Shown piece by piece: positions 1 to 5,840 of a stretch of DNA of 5,900 nucleotides. The first letter of the stretch is position 1, and each line of letters begins with the position of its first letter. The stretch spans positions 1 to 5,900 of the forward strand of contig MNYA01000074.1 in NCBI GenBank assembly GCA_001872985.1. Reading direction: 5' to 3'. A model generated the notes under the pieces. That model saw nothing but the letters and a program-made list of their open reading frames with translations, was not told the origin of the DNA and made no database searches. Position numbers and translations under genes: made by a program. This stretch comes from a bacterium CG2_30_54_10. Lineage in GTDB: Bacteria > Muiribacteriota > Ozemobacteria > Ozemobacterales > Ozemobacteraceae.

Positions 1-23
1 GGGGGCGGGGGCGAGGGCGGGGG
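1..23 (+). repeat. G-run tract with G-quadruplex pattern at window edge
   Basis: Four G runs (5, 5, 3 and 5 bases) are separated by C, CGA and C, which fits the usual G3+N1-7 quadruplex pattern on the plus strand. It covers the extreme 3' end of the glgA frame, where it encodes the Pro/Ala-rich tail on the minus strand. It could be genuine coding sequence, a 3' structural element, or low-quality sequence at a contig end. Confidence 0.5.
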
Positions 24-1233
24 AACGCTTCCTCTCCCCGATGATCATCTCGTAGTATTCGAAAGTCTGCCGGGCGATGCGCATCCAACTGAAATGATCC
101 TCAACCCGCTTTCGGCCTTTCTTACCCATTTGAGACCGCATTACGGGATCGGCAAATAGCAGGTTTATCCGGTCGGCAAGATCCCTGGAAAACCGCTCCG
201 GATGAGTAGCCTCAAAGGGGCTTGCCTTCATTTGATCGAGCGGCACGAGGAAACCGGTTTCGCCGTCCACTACCACCTCGGGGATCCCACCCACAGCGCT
301 TGCAACGACGGGAATCTCGGACGCCATAGCCTCGAGATTGATGATTCCGAAGGGCTCGTAGATTGATGGGCAGCAAAAAACGCCGGCATGTGAGTATAGT
401 TGGACGACGGTCTTCCGATCCACCATTTCGCGGATCCAGACGATATTTCCGCGTGTTGCGGAAACTTTGTCGATGCCTTCCTGCATTTCCTTGGCGATTT
501 CGGGAGTATCAGGGGCGCCGGCGCAAAGAACTACCTGAACCGCCGGGTCGATATGCTTGAGCGCGTTTACGAGATGAATGATTCCTTTTTGGCGTGTGAT
601 GCGCCCCACAAACAGCAAATAGGGTTCTTCCCTGATGCCGAATCTTGTGAGTAGGTTGCGTTCCTTGACCTTTTTGAATGCCTGAATGTCAATCCCGTTA
701 TGGATGATTTCGATCTTTTCGGCCGGAACATTGAAATGCTTCAGGATATCAGCTTTGGTTTCCATGCTGACGGCTATGATCCCGTCGGCCATCTCCAAGG
801 CGGTCCGCTCAACCCAACTGGAAAAATCGTATCCGTGTCCGAGCTGCTCGCGCTTCCAAGGGCGGAGCGGCTCCAGGGAATGTGTGGTCAGAATGAGGGG
901 AATCCCGTAATTAAGCTTCGCCCAGATCCCGGCCATGTGGGTGTACCATGTGTGACAATGCACCAGATCGGCATCAACGCCGGCGGAGACGAAACTCAAA
1001 TCGCAATCTATAGTTGTCCAGACCGACCGAAGCTCCTTTGGGGCTTCGGGAACGTCGCTTCGAGGCTGGAAACCCTTCACCCAAAGCCTTTCCTGATGCA
1101 AGTTCTGGTCACCGAAGCAACGGACCTCAACATCCGCAAGTCGGGCCATGTTTTGGGAAAGAAACTCAATGTGAACACCCGCCCCGCCATAAACCAGGGG
1201 GGGATATTCATTCGTCAGGTAGAGAATCTTCAT
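1..1233 (-). CDS. glgA: GT4 glycosyltransferase, actinobacterial-type glycogen synthase (GlgA/GlgM family), 3' end cut by window
   Basis: Seen: 411 codons are open from ATG 1233 to the window edge with no stop. The N-terminal glycine loop [13 protein letters not shown] (residues 9-21), [11 protein letters not shown] (92-102) and [16 protein letters not shown] (117-132) closely match the corynebacterial/mycobacterial glycogen synthase type. The GT-B C-terminal half has VGRITRQKG (209-217, with the usual catalytic Arg211 and Lys216) and the GT4 EX7E motif, E293 to E301 in [10 protein letters not shown]. Known: this family transfers glucose from ADP-glucose, in mycobacteria to glucose-1-phosphate (maltose-1-phosphate for GlgE glucan synthesis) or to glucan ends; it is cytosolic. 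The start is fixed by GGAGG six bases upstream. It overlaps the phosphatase gene by 26 bp, so co-translation is likely. Family members are about 390-400 residues long, so nearly all of the protein is present; the last visible residues (SPALAPAP) are low-complexity. The exact acceptor is not known; another alpha-glucoside is possible. Confidence 0.87.
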   Translation of the reverse strand, partial: MKILYLTNEYPPLVYGGAGVHIEFLSQNMARLADVEVRCFGDQNLHQERLWVKGFQPRSDVPEAPKELRSVWTTIDCDLSFVSAGVDADLVHCHTWYTHMAGIWAKLNYGIPLILTTHSLEPLRPWKREQLGHGYDFSSWVERTALEMADGIIAVSMETKADILKHFNVPAEKIEIIHNGIDIQAFKKVKERNLLTRFGIREEPYLLFVGRITRQKGIIHLVNALKHIDPAVQVVLCAGAPDTPEIAKEMQEGIDKVSATRGNIVWIREMVDRKTVVQLYSHAGVFCCPSIYEPFGIINLEAMASEIPVVASAVGGIPEVVVDGETGFLVPLDQMKASPFEATHPERFSRDLADRINLLFADPVMRSQMGKKGRKRVEDHFSWMRIARQTFEYYEMIIGERKRSPALAPAP

Positions 1234-1840
1234 TCAATTCCTCCATCTTCCCGGCAGCAATTACCCGCTTCACAAGCCACTTCCCCGAGGATCCTTCGAA
1301 CAAGTAACATCCGGAATTCTTGAGAGGGAAGGGAAGCTCCTGGTCTGGTTCGAGGCATAACCACCCTCGAGTCAGGGCTTCGAGGACACCGGAATGGGTG
1401 ACGATCAGCCCGATCCCGAAGTCGGCCTCAGACTTCTCGATTTCGCGGACGCCATCATCTGCACGTTTGAAAATATGCCCAAGGTTTTCAGTTGCGCCGG
1501 GGGGAACCCAATCCCAGTGGAGAAGCTTTTCCAAGGCCCCCGGAAAACGGGAACGAATCTCAGCTTTTGACAACCCTTCTAAAACCCCCAAAGAGCGTGA
1601 CCGGAAAGCATCACGCGGCACGATCGGAGCGTCGAAGCCTAGTTTGTGGGCGGAGTCCAACGCCCTTTTTACAGAGCTCGTAAAAACCTGCCGCGGAAGA
1701 ATGCCGTTCCGTCGCAATTTGGCGCCAAGATCAGCGGCTTCCGCCAATCCGCGCGGGGTAAGTTCGATATCACGCACCCCTTGCATTCGATCCTCGAGGT
1801 TGTAGGTTGTTTCGCCATGACGGATAAGACAGATGATCAT
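1208..1840 (-). CDS. Histidine phosphatase family protein (phosphoglycerate mutase-like)
   Basis: Seen: a 210-residue protein with the family signature RHGETTYN at residues 7-14. His8 would be the phosphorylated residue. Arg59 lies in SSVKRALDSA, Glu88 in the LGVLEG acid/base motif, PGATEN at 114-119 and the second catalytic His149 in THSGVLEAL, so all core residues are present. Known: this family removes phosphate from varied small molecules (phosphoglycerate, alpha-ribazole phosphate, glucosyl-3-phosphoglycerate, sugar phosphates) through a phosphohistidine; it is cytosolic here, with no signal peptide. The 3' end overlaps the glycosyltransferase gene by 26 bp, so the substrate may be a phosphorylated sugar or phosphoglycoside made by that enzyme; this is inference. 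There is no clear Shine-Dalgarno site before ATG 1840, and a candidate -10 element ends only eight bases upstream. The family call is firm; the substrate is open. Confidence 0.9.
   Translation of the reverse strand: MIICLIRHGETTYNLEDRMQGVRDIELTPRGLAEAADLGAKLRRNGILPRQVFTSSVKRALDSAHKLGFDAPIVPRDAFRSRSLGVLEGLSKAEIRSRFPGALEKLLHWDWVPPGATENLGHIFKRADDGVREIEKSEADFGIGLIVTHSGVLEALTRGWLCLEPDQELPFPLKNSGCYLFEGSSGKWLVKRVIAAGKMEELNEDSLPDE
1240..1244 (-). promoter_or_regulatory. Ribosome binding site of glgA inside the phosphatase gene
   Basis: GGAGG on the minus strand lies six bases before ATG 1233 and is itself within the last codons of the phosphatase frame. It decides the glgA start and supports translational coupling of the two genes. 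Confidence 0.8.
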
Positions 1841-1848
1841 TTGACGTC

Positions 1849-1877
1849 ATTATTCCACAAACACGGGTCGGCCGCAA
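1849..1877 (-). promoter_or_regulatory. Candidate extended -10 promoter for the phosphatase-glgA pair
   Basis: On the minus strand TTGCGG (1877-1872), a 17-base spacer and AATAAT (1854-1849) with an adjacent upstream TGG form a weak -35 with an extended -10. Transcription would begin at or within a few bases of ATG 1840, so the transcript would be nearly leaderless, which fits the lack of a Shine-Dalgarno site. Two adjacent 8-bp palindromes, TGACGTCA (1842-1849) and ATGATCAT (1833-1840), overlap the start region and could be an operator or chance. Confidence 0.4.
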
Positions 1878-1933
1878 TCAATTGCGTATTCAAGCCGGCT
1901 CTTTCATTCCGAGGAAACACTGGTACAACGGAA

Positions 1934-1960
1934 CCGGGGCGCGTGAAGCACGCGCCCCGG
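1934..1960 (-). terminator. Strong GC hairpin downstream of the M48 protease gene
   Basis: A perfect 12-bp inverted repeat (arms 1934-1945 and 1949-1960, beginning CCGGGG) closes a three-base loop, 21 bases after the protease stop codon. On the minus strand it is followed by TTCCGTTGT, which is not a clean U tract, so it may end transcription weakly, stabilise the 3' end, or both. No gene is supported on the plus strand that would use it. Confidence 0.6.
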
Positions 1961-1981
1961 ATAATTTGTCATTACTTAAAA

Positions 1982-3115
1982 TCAGCGAGCGGACGCCGCC
2001 CTTTGAAGGGCAGCGTAGCGCTGTTTTGCAGCTTGATATTCGTTGAATGCCTTCATGACATCATTGTATGGAGCGCCCTGAGAAACCGTGTACTCATACA
2101 CTTGCTTTTTGTAGAGATAGACTTCATACGCCGCCTTCAATTGGTCGGCGGAAGGACGATTTACGATCGGGGGAACCGGATTCGAGTTGTTCGGAGACGA
2201 GCCCGTGGGAGAGTTTCCAGAGAGTGTTCCGTTGCCAAGTTCTTCAGCGGAATGACCGGAAACTTTAATGATTTCTGCTTTGACTCTCGTTATCCTATCG
2301 TTCGTCGGCGGGTGCGTGGAAAAATATTTTGTAACCTTGGAGAGGGAATTGTCCTTGTTGATTCGGTTGAAGAAGCGTATCAGCCCGTTGGGGTTGTAAC
2401 CGGCTTTGTAAGTATAACTGACGGAAACTTTGTCGGCCTCGAACTCATCATCGCGGGAGAACTTCTGATTGGCAAGGAATGCGGCAACCGCGGCGGCAGC
2501 TGCATACTTTTTGGTTTGATCCTTCAGACCCAGCAGCGCAACAGCAGCAGTCATCAAACCTGCTTTTTCGGCCTGGCGGATGGAATGCTTTTTATTTACA
2601 TGCCCGAGTTCGTGCCCAATTACACCTGCCAACTCGTCATCAGTCTGAATTGCCTTCATCAGTCCTTTGGTGACATATATGTAGCCGCCCGGAGCACCGA
2701 AGGCGTTGATCTCGTCGGTATCAAGGACTGCAAAGGTGTAGGTGAGTTCTTTCCTCTCAACAACGGGAACGAGGCGTCGCGCAATGCGGCCGACTCTGGC
2801 CAACATCGCCTTGTCTTTGACAAAGCCAGGCTTTTTCCGAAAGGCGTCATGGGAGCTTTTTCCCATGGATTTTTCGGCGGAGGTTTCCAAACCGCCGAGG
2901 AAATTGTCGGCAGTGGGCGTCTGAACCGTCGGTGTCGGCTTGTAATCGGGGTTGGGCCCGGCAAAGGTGCCTCCCAGAACATCGTTCACGCGGTCAAGAG
3001 TCGCATTCGCCTCATCAAGCCAATCGCCAAGACCCTTGGCTGAGGCCGGACCAGCCTGGAAGAAAATGCATCCCAGAACGATTGTCAAAACGAGGAACCG
3101 GCTCAAATACCTCAT
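1982..3115 (-). CDS. Exported M48-family zinc metalloprotease (BepA/LoiP/Ste24-like catalytic domain) with extra C-terminal helical segment
   Basis: Seen: 377 residues. An N-terminal signal (basic MRYLSR, hydrophobic FLVLTIVLG) could be cut after ASA at residue 26 or, less typically, be a lipobox around Cys16. The M48 core includes DTDEINAFGAPGGYIYV (132-148), HELGH (168-172), SRDDEFEAD (220-228; Glu224 the likely third zinc ligand, Asp228 supporting) and STHPPTNDRI (266-275), the conserved late His/Arg motif. A Gly/Asn/Ser/Pro-rich linker (about 293-320) leads to a helical, Tyr/Ala/Lys-rich tail (324-377). Known: periplasmic M48 proteases degrade or help assemble envelope proteins. Start choice: an open frame runs up to ATG 3211, but ATG 3115 has AAGGAG ten bases upstream, begins a proper signal peptide and lies downstream of a good promoter. 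The tail is not a TPR domain as in BepA and resembles the N-terminal part of the nearby PLD protein. Confidence 0.9.
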   Translation of the reverse strand: MRYLSRFLVLTIVLGCIFFQAGPASAKGLGDWLDEANATLDRVNDVLGGTFAGPNPDYKPTPTVQTPTADNFLGGLETSAEKSMGKSSHDAFRKKPGFVKDKAMLARVGRIARRLVPVVERKELTYTFAVLDTDEINAFGAPGGYIYVTKGLMKAIQTDDELAGVIGHELGHVNKKHSIRQAEKAGLMTAAVALLGLKDQTKKYAAAAAVAAFLANQKFSRDDEFEADKVSVSYTYKAGYNPNGLIRFFNRINKDNSLSKVTKYFSTHPPTNDRITRVKAEIIKVSGHSAEELGNGTLSGNSPTGSSPNNSNPVPPIVNRPSADQLKAAYEVYLYKKQVYEYTVSQGAPYNDVMKAFNEYQAAKQRYAALQRAASAR

Positions 3116-3158
3116 ATTCGTGACGCTCCTTGTGATAAGCAGCATGCTATTTAGGTTA

Positions 3159-3187
3159 AGTTTAATGACGGAATCCGAAAGCGTCAA
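3159..3187 (-). promoter_or_regulatory. Sigma70-like promoter of the M48 protease gene
   Basis: The minus strand carries TTGACG (3187-3182), a 17-base spacer and TAAACT (3164-3159). Predicted initiation near 3152 gives a leader of about 37 bases that contains the AAGGAG site (3131-3126). The element lies between the preceding gene's stop and ATG 3115, so the protease can be expressed independently. Confidence 0.65.
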
Positions 3188-3253
3188 GTAAGCCGAAACC
3201 CCGACCATCAAGGAAATAGGATTTCTCGTGACTTCACAATATAGGGTGGGCCA

Positions 3254-3928
3254 TCACCGGCTTGGGGAATCGGCTCCCGTTGCGGGGGCAATTTGCCTGA
3301 TAATCTTCACGGGCTCACCACGCAGGTAGAGGAATCGGTGATAAAAGTCGATCAGGTCGTTCAGGCGGTTGTTCCAATACGATCTTATCAACGTTTCAGG
3401 ATAGTTGGCAATCGTATAAGCCCTTTGGGCGTCAATCTCGTTGCGTTTCCAAAGCCAAGCCAGTTGGGCGGCAAGCTTCATCAGCCGATAGCCGGTGGCT
3501 TTGTCCCGGCCAGGGAAATTCGCCGTCGCAATCTGGTATCCGACGTAATGTACCTCGGAAATCGCGACGAGAATAGCGCTCGAGCGTTTTTCCATCTCTT
3601 CGCGGCAGTGGTCGATGCCATTACGCATCTCGACCTGATCCCCGTCCCTGATGGAGGTGCGGTCGAGTTCGCTCTCCTGACGCCTGAACCTTACCAATTC
3701 CCTGGCAAGATCGTCGAACTCCTGGGTGTCCTGGCGGTCCTGGAGTACCCAGACGGCCCGGCTGAGCATTCCGGCCCAGTATTCATGAAGTGATTTCGCG
3801 GTCTCCTTCCTCAGCCCGAAGCCTGCTTGAGTGGGCGAAGAGTTTGAGGCGAAAAAAAAGACGAAACCAACCAGCAAAACAAACGATCGCCGGGAAATTC
3901 CAATAAAAAAAACGAAACCTTTCAACAT
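3254..3928 (-). CDS. Secreted protein of unknown function
   Basis: I do not recognise a family. Seen: 224 residues. The N-terminus has SRRSF (12-16), then a very hydrophobic stretch (FVLLVGFVFFFA, 16-27) and a polar SNSSPTQA region, suggesting signal peptidase cleavage after residue 35. The mature part is rich in charged and aromatic residues and looks mostly alpha-helical, with one cysteine (Cys108), a likely amphipathic Arg/Glu-rich helix around 68-115 and an aromatic C-terminal third (SYWNNRLNDLIDFYHRFLYL, 183-202). There is no HExxH, HKD or other catalytic motif and no internal hydrophobic span. ATG 3928 is the first usable start in the frame but lacks a clear Shine-Dalgarno site. Two A8 tracts (3852-3859, 3905-3912) fall in the signal-peptide codons. 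It lies between two other exported-protein genes on the same strand, so an envelope role is likely. The sustained open frame with a signal peptide supports a real gene. Confidence 0.75.
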   Translation of the reverse strand: MLKGFVFFIGISRRSFVLLVGFVFFFASNSSPTQAGFGLRKETAKSLHEYWAGMLSRAVWVLQDRQDTQEFDDLARELVRFRRQESELDRTSIRDGDQVEMRNGIDHCREEMEKRSSAILVAISEVHYVGYQIATANFPGRDKATGYRLMKLAAQLAWLWKRNEIDAQRAYTIANYPETLIRSYWNNRLNDLIDFYHRFLYLRGEPVKIIRQIAPATGADSPSR

Positions 3929-3983
3929 TAAAGGGCACGCCCCATATCCGCTAACTTAGACGCTAAGAAAACCGTAACTTCTC

Positions 3984-4007
3984 AAAAAAGGAGGGCACGC
4001 GCCCCCC
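3984..4007 (-). terminator. Intrinsic terminator downstream of the PLD gene
   Basis: On the minus strand a 7-bp stem (GGGGGGC paired with GCCCTCC, one G-U pair) closes a four-base GCGT loop and runs directly into six T residues (3989-3984). This is a textbook Rho-independent terminator and separates the PLD transcription unit from the secreted-protein gene. Confidence 0.85.
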
Positions 4008-4010
4008 TTC

Positions 4011-4035
4011 GCCTCGCGAAGCGAATTCGCGAGGC
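4011..4035 (-). terminator. GC-rich hairpin just ahead of the intrinsic terminator
   Basis: Perfect 10-bp arms (4011-4020 and 4026-4035; GCCTCGCGAA and its complement) close a five-base loop. It lies three bases before the terminator stem, forming a tandem structure. It lacks its own U tract and probably helps termination or 3'-end protection; it could also be the body of a small RNA. Confidence 0.6.
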
Positions 4036-4118
4036 TCATCCCCCGCGGTCGGGCGCTTTGCGACCTCCGGTCTGCCTTCACTCTTCCCCCGAGTTATTGA
4101 GATGATACAGAAAACCGA

Positions 4119-5663
4119 TCAATCGAAACGGTCCACAAGCTCGGCTATTCCGCCCTTGACCTTTATCTTCATGCGCTCCCACAAACTTTTAGGCGGTTGA
4201 TACAGAGTGCTGACAGTAAAGTCCTTCTCGAAAAGGTTCTCGCGGACACTCTTTACGAACCCGGCATCTTTGCTCGCTACATTCGATTCGTAATTTCCGC
4301 GAAGAGACATGGTGTCCATGTTGGTGCTTCCGATGGAGGCGAACGAATCATCGCGGATCATTCCTTTGGCATGCAGCTTCCCGAGGCCCCTCTCGCCTTG
4401 GTACAGGTAAATCTTGACGCCGGCTTTCTGAAGTTTCTCGAAATGGAAGCGGGTTCCCGTGTCGTTCAGACTGTTCTCGGCGCTTCCGGGGTGAACCATC
4501 CGGACATCGACCCCGCGCTTCGCGGCGGCGGCGATATGGTCGATCATCTCATCATTGGTGATGTAAGGGTTGATGATGTAGAGGTATTTTTTCGCCGAAT
4601 CTATTTCGCGAAGATAGTCAGCCTGTACATCATGCACGCCGCGGGGAATGTTGTAGGTCATCCGGCCGTTCATGGTTCCGCGATTTTGTGGTGGAGAAAA
4701 GTCACGGGCGCTGATTTTTGCGGCATCGGCGGGCGGGATTTTCCCACCGGAGTAAAGGTAGGAAAGCATGAGCTCGGCGTGCATCTGCTGAACGACTGAT
4801 CCCTGGCATCTGACCATCATGTCATGCTTGGTTTCGCGAGAGGTCTGCTGAAGCGTGTAGCCGCCTACATACCCGATTTCCCCGTCGATGACAAACTTTT
4901 TCCGATGATCGAAGTGGAAGAAATCGAGCTTTTGTCCGAGGGTTGTAGCCTTGGTGGCGCGGGCATAGAAAACGACTTTTACGCCGTTGTCTTTATAAAA
5001 TTTAAACAGTTTTTCTTCTTCGGTTGTTGAATACACATTCTTGGGACCCATCATACGAGCGCCGGAACGATCCGCGACGATCACGACGTCAACCCCTTGT
5101 TTAGCCTTTTCAGCCAGCATCCGGGCAAATTCCCAGCCGGTATTGTCGGCTTCCATCCCAAACATTTGGATGTGAATCGATTTTTTGGCGCCCTGGATAT
5201 CCTTGGTGACCGAATGCCAGAAGGTTTCGTCGGGTTGGAGTTCCAGCGTGTTGTCATTCGTTTCCTCAAAACTGTTGTTCATGTCTTGCTCGGTAACCCT
5301 AGCCCCTGAGGTGATTTTCTCCAACACCCGGGCTACCGCCTGAGAAGCCGTGATAGGACGCGGATGTTCCGGATCTTCCTTCGACTTTTTCTGCACTGAA
5401 TACAGGGTTTGGATTTGGGTTCGGGTTTTGGTTTCGTTTTGGATTTGGGGGATCTTCTTCAATGTCTCGTACACTTGCTTGGCGGCAAGGTATTCATCGC
5501 GCTTTACGCTTACCAGTCTAAAATCTGGAGAAGGCTGAAGAACCGCTGCCTGATAGGCATCGAGGGCCTTCTGCATGTTCGAACAGGCTGTCTGGAGATC
5601 GGCAGCCGCATAGAGAGGAAACGCGGCCAGGAGCGAAAACACGACCAACAACACGAATCTCAT
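4119..5663 (-). CDS. Exported phospholipase D / cardiolipin synthase-like protein with two HKD motifs
   Basis: Seen: 514 residues. A short signal peptide (MRFVLLVVFSLLAAFPLYAA, 1-20) precedes a helical segment (about 22-70), a Gln/Thr/Lys-rich low-complexity linker (about 72-105), then two PLD domains. HKD motif 1 is HRKKFVID (His253, Lys255, Asp260) followed by YVGG; motif 2 is HAKGMIRD (His431, Lys433, Asp438) followed by SIGSTNMD. Both are intact, so the enzyme should be active through a phosphohistidine intermediate. Known: two-HKD enzymes hydrolyse phospholipids or transfer phosphatidyl groups, as in cardiolipin synthase; some cleave nucleic acids. Bacterial ClsA-type enzymes are anchored by N-terminal membrane helices, whereas this one has only a cleavable-type signal, so it probably acts in the periplasm or outside. 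ATG 5663 is preferred over ATG 5687: it has six G residues seven bases upstream and begins the signal peptide, while 5687 is only about eight bases from the predicted transcription start. The substrate is undetermined. Confidence 0.88.
   Translation of the reverse strand: MRFVLLVVFSLLAAFPLYAAADLQTACSNMQKALDAYQAAVLQPSPDFRLVSVKRDEYLAAKQVYETLKKIPQIQNETKTRTQIQTLYSVQKKSKEDPEHPRPITASQAVARVLEKITSGARVTEQDMNNSFEETNDNTLELQPDETFWHSVTKDIQGAKKSIHIQMFGMEADNTGWEFARMLAEKAKQGVDVVIVADRSGARMMGPKNVYSTTEEEKLFKFYKDNGVKVVFYARATKATTLGQKLDFFHFDHRKKFVIDGEIGYVGGYTLQQTSRETKHDMMVRCQGSVVQQMHAELMLSYLYSGGKIPPADAAKISARDFSPPQNRGTMNGRMTYNIPRGVHDVQADYLREIDSAKKYLYIINPYITNDEMIDHIAAAAKRGVDVRMVHPGSAENSLNDTGTRFHFEKLQKAGVKIYLYQGERGLGKLHAKGMIRDDSFASIGSTNMDTMSLRGNYESNVASKDAGFVKSVRENLFEKDFTVSTLYQPPKSLWERMKIKVKGGIAELVDRFD
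5408..5449 (-). repeat. Low-complexity repeat in the PLD linker
   Basis: The 12-mer TTTGGATTTGGG occurs at 5408-5419 and 5438-5449 on the plus strand, with related G/T-only words between. The 30-base period keeps frame and encodes the repeated peptide QIQ in a Gln/Thr/Lys-rich linker. It looks like slippage-derived linker expansion. Confidence 0.6.
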
Positions 5664-5701
5664 AGGCCAACCCCCCAGGGTAAGCATTCGATCATCTAAT
5701 C

Positions 5702-5730
5702 ATTGTATGAATCCAGAATGAAGGTGTCAA
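5702..5730 (-). promoter_or_regulatory. Near-consensus sigma70 promoter of the PLD gene
   Basis: The minus strand carries a perfect -35 TTGACA (5730-5725), a 17-base spacer and a 5/6 -10 TACAAT (5707-5702). Initiation near 5695 gives a leader of about 32 bases to ATG 5663. Upstream lies a strongly AT-rich stretch that could act like an UP element. Confidence 0.8.
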
Positions 5731-5840
5731 ATGTTTCAAAAATTGGTAAGAGTTTAGCGGTTTGAAATAAGAAAGACGAAGAAAGCTGGGAAAACGAAAA
5801 AATAGAAAATAAGGAAAGGATTTTTTTGCCGCAGATAAAC
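5731..5840. other. AT-rich polypurine intergenic stretch
   Basis: Between about 5764 and 5820 the plus strand is almost all purine, with only about seven pyrimidines. I see no convincing gene in it. It sits directly upstream of the PLD promoter. Confidence 0.5.

Noticed and set aside
400..1323. Plus-strand open frames of 84 and 207 codons opposite glgA
   Set aside because: They are antisense to a frame with clear GT4 motifs and have no recognisable protein features.
1646..3043. Long plus-strand open frame (465 codons) opposite the protease gene
   Set aside because: It is antisense to the M48 gene, whose catalytic motifs are all intact, and its product shows no recognisable domain; it is a shadow frame.
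3116..3211. Longer N-terminus for the M48 protease from ATG 3211
   Set aside because: It would overlap the promoter, has no ribosome site and would bury the signal peptide 32 residues inside the protein.
3872..3898. Twin-arginine (Tat) signal in the secreted protein (SRRSF)
   Set aside because: The arginine pair fits loosely, but the hydrophobic core is stronger than usual for Tat, hydrophobic residues precede the pair, and no cofactor-binding domain is visible; Sec export is as likely.
4197..4799. Plus-strand 200-codon frame opposite the PLD gene
   Set aside because: It is antisense to the second HKD domain region and has no recognisable family features.
5664..5687. Longer N-terminus for the PLD protein from ATG 5687
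   Set aside because: It lies about eight bases from the predicted transcription start without a ribosome site, and adds an uncharged stretch before the signal peptide.
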